The notes beneath the pieces were generated by a model, which made no database searches, was not told where the DNA came from, and was given only the letters and a program-made list of their open reading frames with translations. A DNA stretch of 38,282 nucleotides from Thermoguttaceae bacterium (GTDB taxonomy: Bacteria > Planctomycetota > Planctomycetia > Pirellulales > Thermoguttaceae), in the NCBI GenBank assembly GCA_029975295.1, contig JARKPK010000022.1:1-38282 (forward strand). Reading direction: 5' to 3'. The position numbers and the translations under genes are program-made. Positions 35,210 to 38,282 of this stretch are shown here, piece after piece (the stretch's first letter is position 1; each line of letters opens with the position of its first letter).

Positions 35210-36577
35210 CTATTCTCTGGAACAAATCTGATGGACCGATTCGCTAATACCGACTTCAATCGCATCGACCACGCGATCGAGTTGATCAGCCGATATGCAC
35301 AACGGCGGCATGATCACGATGACGTTCCCCAGCGGCCGCAGCCAGACCCCGTGCCGTCGAACGGCGTCGCACACACGGCCCCCAACGCGCTGCTCCCAAG
35401 GAAAGGGAATCCCTGCCGCCGGATCGAGCATCAGTTCGACGCCGGCGATCAGCCCGCATTGCCGCACGCTGCCGACATGTTCGAGCCGTTCGACGCCCAT
35501 GAGCCGGTCGGCCAGTTGCGCAATTCGCGGCTGGATTTTCGCCACCGTCTGCTCGCTTTCGAACAGGTCGAGGTTGGCCAACGCAACGGCTGCGCCTAGC
35601 GGATTCCCGCCGTAGGTATGGCCGTGAAAAAAGGTTTTGCTTTCCTCATATCGGCCCAGAAACGCGGAATAGACCTCATCAGTGGTCAATGTTGCCGCCA
35701 ACGGCAGATAGCCTGCCGTGATTCCCTTGGCCAAACACATCAGGTCCGGAGCCACGTTCTCGTGCTCGCAGGCGAACATCTTGCCGGTGCGGCCGAACCC
35801 CACGGCAACCTCGTCGGCAATCAGAAGAATTTCGTATCGCCGGGTCAATTCTCGCACGCCGCGCAGATAGCCGGGGGGATGCCGCACCATGCCCGCAGCG
35901 CACTGCATCAGCGGTTCGATGATCATGGCGGCAATGCGATGATGGTGTTCGGCAAACACCTTTTCCAGTCGGTCGAGATGTTCGCGGCACGATTCGTCCG
36001 CAGTGGCGAGGCAAGCCCCGGGACCGGCCTTGGGGGCCGGCAAACGCAGCGACGGAAACAACAGTGGCTCGAACATCGCGTGGAAACGCTCGACGCCGCC
36101 GACGCTGACCGCCCCGAGCGTATCGCCGTGGTAGGCGTCGCCCAGGGCGACATAACACGTCTTCTCCGGCCGAGGCCGCGAACATTGCCGCCAATACTGG
36201 AAAGCCATCTTCAGCGCCACTTCGACGGCCGTGGCTCCGTCGTCGGAAAAGAACACATGGTTCAGCCCGGCAGGAGCGATCTCTACCAGTCGAGCCGCTA
36301 GTTCGATTGTTGTCGGATTCGAGCACCCCAGCGACGTGACATGAGCCACTCGATCGAGTTGCCGACGAACCGCCTCGTCAAGCCGCGGATGCCGATGGCC
36401 GTGGATGTTGCACCAAAGGCTGCTCACGCCGTCGATATATTCTCGCCCGTCAATATCGACCAGAACACAACCGTCGGCCCGCTCGATAATCAGCGGCTCG
36501 TATTCGGCCATCTGCGTAAACGCATGCCAGACTACGGAGCGATCCAGTTCGATAAGTCGTTCGCGATCGAGGGTCAT
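35210..36577 (-). CDS. bioA: Adenosylmethionine-8-amino-7-oxononanoate aminotransferase
   Basis: PLP enzyme of biotin synthesis that turns KAPA into DAPA with SAM as amino donor. The product is 455 residues. BioA-type features are VVWHAFTQM near the start, SSLWCNIHGHRHPRLDEAV, FFSDDGATAVEVALKMAFQY (PLP phosphate contacts), DAYHGDTLGAVSVGG (typical of BioA), D255 in LLIADEVAVGFGRTG, and the Schiff-base K284 in CLAKGITAGYLPLAA. No other bio genes are in the window. With lplA downstream it makes a small cofactor cluster. Confidence 0.94.
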   Translation of the reverse strand: MTLDRERLIELDRSVVWHAFTQMAEYEPLIIERADGCVLVDIDGREYIDGVSSLWCNIHGHRHPRLDEAVRRQLDRVAHVTSLGCSNPTTIELAARLVEIAPAGLNHVFFSDDGATAVEVALKMAFQYWRQCSRPRPEKTCYVALGDAYHGDTLGAVSVGGVERFHAMFEPLLFPSLRLPAPKAGPGACLATADESCREHLDRLEKVFAEHHHRIAAMIIEPLMQCAAGMVRHPPGYLRGVRELTRRYEILLIADEVAVGFGRTGKMFACEHENVAPDLMCLAKGITAGYLPLAATLTTDEVYSAFLGRYEESKTFFHGHTYGGNPLGAAVALANLDLFESEQTVAKIQPRIAQLADRLMGVERLEHVGSVRQCGLIAGVELMLDPAAGIPFPWEQRVGGRVCDAVRRHGVWLRPLGNVIVIMPPLCISADQLDRVVDAIEVGISESVHQICSRE

Positions 36578-36718
36578 CTCTAACCGAATGGCCTGTCGTC
36601 AAGAGAATCACGCAGACTGGATTGATCGAAGCGCCGCTGCGGACCGCCTAATCGCGCGGGCCTGCATCGCTAGGCAGGACGCCAGAGGGGGGCACGGCAC
36701 AAACCGGCCCGATGGACT

Positions 36719-36833
36719 TACGGGGCCCACTGCTTACCCGGCGGATCATTCGTTCCATTCCGAACATGGAAAGGCCCTTTCCGCGGCGTGCGATCGTAAT
36801 GCACTCAGAGCAGTCGGTCAATCGGCACCCCGC
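36719..36833 (+). ncRNA. Candidate structured RNA resembling 5S rRNA
   Basis: Within a 498-base gap with no convincing gene, CGTTCCATTCCGAACATGG (36751-36769) closely resembles the helix III/loop C signature of bacterial 5S rRNA. Further on, CAGAGCAGTCGG (36806-36817) resembles the GAGAGTAGGTCGG loop E/helix V end. CGGGG (36721-36725) can pair with CCCCG (36828-36832) to close a unit of about 114 bases, and GCGGA/TCCGC (36742-36746 region and 36780-36784) can pair inside as helix II. Planctomycete 5S rRNAs are known to be short and unusual. Against it: the GTTAAGC segment after loop C is missing, GATCGTAA replaces GATGGTA, and helix IV is hardly present. It may be an aberrant 5S, a remnant or another RNA. 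Confidence 0.3.
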
Positions 36834-36837
36834 GAAC

Positions 36838-36861
36838 AATGTGGCTTCATACTGCCACATT
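36838..36861 (+). terminator. Strong hairpin downstream of the 5S-like element
   Basis: AATGTGGC and GCCACATT form a perfect 8-bp stem with an 8-base loop. A second hairpin (ACGCCG/CGGCGT, 36866-36887) follows at once. No T-run follows, so a terminator function is only a suggestion; the pair could equally be part of a longer structured RNA. Confidence 0.35.
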
Positions 36862-37075
36862 CCGAACGCCGGACGGCAATTCGGCGTGCAAGCAAAGGCC
36901 AGACGTACTGGAACTGTCGAGACCAATCGAACCCGCATTTTCCCGAATTGGTCGGTGGTCGTTCGCCCGATGCCACCCTCTCACCCATACAACCATGCGA
37001 TCGACGCTGATACCTCAACCTTACAACCATGCTGAAACGGTTTTGCCGGTAACCGCTTCTTCGAGACGACGCCCC

Positions 37076-38065
37076 TTACGCCTTGATTGTGCGCTCGTCG
37101 AGCCATCGAACGATGTCTTCCAGCACATCGGCGCGCTCGGGCTCGCTGAGGCATTCGTGCCAGAGTCCTGGGTAAATCAAGAGCCTCTTGTCCGACGCAA
37201 CAGCGCGCGAGATCAGCTCTCGGCTTCCCGCAGGATCTGCCACAACGTCGGCGTCGCCGTGGATCGCCAGAACGGGCCAGAACAGCAGTTCGGCAAAACG
37301 ACGAATCAGCGACGCCGCCCGCAACGCTTCCGCTCCAATACGGACTTCGAAGCGTTCGTGATACACTAGCGGATCGCGTCGAAAGGCCTGCACCACCTGC
37401 GGGTCGCGCGAGATGTTCCGGCCCCCCATCCGCACCAGCCGCAGCCGTGGGAACAACAGACTCAACGGCGAGGCCAACAGCCGCAATGCGGGAAACAGCG
37501 ATCGGCCCGGTCGAATCCCCGCGGCGCTAGCGATCACCCCGGCCGGCGCAGGCGTTCCGGCAGACGTGTGTTTCGCCACCGTGCGCGCCATCGGTTGGCG
37601 AACGAGTTGGGCGGATCGGGTCCTCAGCCGCGAGGCCGAATTCATCGGCACAAGGCCGTCGAGCACGCGGCAGTCTTCGGCGATGGCCGAGGCACAGCGA
37701 GCCAACGCATACAACAGCACGATTTGCCCACCCATACTGTGCCCAAACAAGTAGAACGGTCCACTCGGCTGATCCTTGGCCAAGTAGCTGACGAAATCGC
37801 CGAGATCGGCCAAGTACTGATCGAATCGATCGATCGATCCCCGCGTTCCATCGGACCGGCCGTGCCCGCGAAGGTCGATGGCATGAGTCGCATAGCCGCG
37901 TTGCGCCAGCCCTTCGGCCAAGAAGGCGTGCCGCCCGCCATGCTCGAAGATTCCATGAACGATAATCACCGCCGCGCGGGCCATCGCGGCCTCGCCGGGC
38001 ATTCGAGTGCAGACATGCAGTCGGGTTCCGTCCGCGGCGGCCCAAATCCACTCGGTTTGCGTCAT
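37076..38065 (-). CDS. Alpha/beta hydrolase, monoacylglycerol-lipase type
   Basis: The product is 329 residues from the ATG at 38065, with GGGGGAG upstream; the frame opens earlier (38158) but the family start MTQTEWIWAAADGTRLHVCT fits here. Hydrolase features are IVHGIFEHGGRHAFLAEGLA (oxyanion region), AIDLRGHGRSDG, the nucleophile Ser in LFGHSMGGQIVLLYA, Asp in IHGDADVVADP, and His in YPGLWHECLSEP. This is the Hydrolase_4 (serine aminopeptidase S33-like) layout of lysophospholipases and monoglyceride lipases. The protein has no signal peptide. The lipid substrate is inference. Confidence 0.92.
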   Translation of the reverse strand: MTQTEWIWAAADGTRLHVCTRMPGEAAMARAAVIIVHGIFEHGGRHAFLAEGLAQRGYATHAIDLRGHGRSDGTRGSIDRFDQYLADLGDFVSYLAKDQPSGPFYLFGHSMGGQIVLLYALARCASAIAEDCRVLDGLVPMNSASRLRTRSAQLVRQPMARTVAKHTSAGTPAPAGVIASAAGIRPGRSLFPALRLLASPLSLLFPRLRLVRMGGRNISRDPQVVQAFRRDPLVYHERFEVRIGAEALRAASLIRRFAELLFWPVLAIHGDADVVADPAGSRELISRAVASDKRLLIYPGLWHECLSEPERADVLEDIVRWLDERTIKA

Positions 38066-38170
38066 CGCAAGCGTCACTCCCCCAATGCCCCGTTGCCCGC
38101 CGAGGAACCTCTGGGCGAAGCGGTGTGCTTCGGAAGCCCCGACTGGCCCCGCCGTCAAGGCAGCTCTGCG

Positions 38171-38282
38171 TTAGCCCGATGAAGGCGATGCAGAATCGTC
38201 GCCCGACTGTTGCGCGGGAATCGGCCGGCCGTGCGGATCTCGCGGCAGGTCATCCAATTCGGCAGCCAATTTGGCTTCGAGT
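38171..38282 (-). CDS. C-terminal end of an unidentified gene (5' part outside window)
   Basis: A minus-strand frame enters from the right edge and ends with TAA at 38173-38171. The 36 visible codons read as a hydrophilic tail: LEAKLAAELDDLPRDPHGRP, then IPAQQSGDDSASPSSG. The end of a helix followed by a disordered tail is plausible. It lies 105 bases upstream of the hydrolase gene on the same strand. The family cannot be told from this piece. Confidence 0.55.
   Translation of the reverse strand, partial: LEAKLAAELDDLPRDPHGRPIPAQQSGDDSASPSSG

Noticed and set aside
36648-36938. Minus-strand open frame of 96 codons between bioA and the hydrolase
   Set aside because: No clear ribosome-binding site or family resemblance; it overlaps the hairpin-rich 5S-like region.
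1-38282. CRISPR arrays, insertion sequences, tRNA genes, prophage or defence genes
   Set aside because: No spaced repeats, transposase motifs, tRNA arms or phage/defence families were recognised anywhere in the window.

Overview
The window is about 38 kb of GC-rich bacterial DNA that reads as a planctomycete chromosome, probably Pirellulales. The pointers are: a planctomycete-type microcompartment locus; Tat-exported Gfo/Idh/MocA oxidoreductases; a very long transmembrane Ser/Thr kinase with HCD/DMG motifs; a DnaA with an RRSHSTV signature; secreted HEAT and TPR proteins; and loosely packed genes with frequent gaps over 300 bp. Order and genus are inference. No tRNA, CRISPR array or insertion sequence was recognised.

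Layout. 1-1505 (-): secreted protein of unknown function that runs off the left edge. 2029-3792 (+): proS. 3914-5407 (-): dnaA with a good promoter. 5980-7005 (-): double GNAT protein. 7175-10466 (-): secreted HEAT-repeat protein and a Tat-type Gfo/Idh/MocA oxidoreductase, probably co-transcribed. 11112-19512 (-): bacterial microcompartment (BMC) locus. 19760-21061 (+): a second Tat-type Gfo/Idh/MocA oxidoreductase, divergent from the BMC regulator. 21141-25460 (-): three poorly characterised proteins. 25938-26852 (+): HDOD protein. 26862-29822 (-): Ser/Thr kinase. 30598-32225 (+): mcsA-mcsB protein-arginine kinase pair. 32391-34094 (-): secreted TPR protein. 34340-36577 (-): lipoate-protein ligase and bioA. 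36578-37075: a structured non-coding gap with a 5S-rRNA-like element. 37076-38065 (-): alpha/beta hydrolase. 38171-38282 (-): C-terminal end of another gene.

The centrepiece is the BMC locus. In order of transcription it encodes a DeoR-type regulator, PduL phosphotransacylase, two hexameric shell proteins (BMC-H), acetate-kinase-family enzyme, a pentameric shell protein (BMC-P), CoA-acylating aldehyde dehydrogenase, BMC-P, an uncharacterised tagged protein, BMC-P, and a class II sugar-phosphate aldolase. This matches the known PVM-type compartment for L-fucose/L-rhamnose breakdown. The aldolase splits the deoxy-ketose 1-phosphate into DHAP and lactaldehyde. The dehydrogenase makes lactyl-CoA, PduL makes lactyl-phosphate, and the kinase recovers ATP. 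Four proteins (PduL, the dehydrogenase, the unknown protein and the aldolase) carry similar short amphipathic helices at a terminus, as expected of encapsulation peptides. The unknown protein has a C-terminal part that resembles RpiB/LacA sugar-phosphate isomerases but without their active-site Cys, and is the least explained part of the compartment.

Other points of interest are palindromes over the deoR promoter, hairpins between deoR and pduL, a leader sequence shared by the aldolase gene and a neighbouring oxidoreductase gene, and the structured RNA candidate near 36.7 kb.
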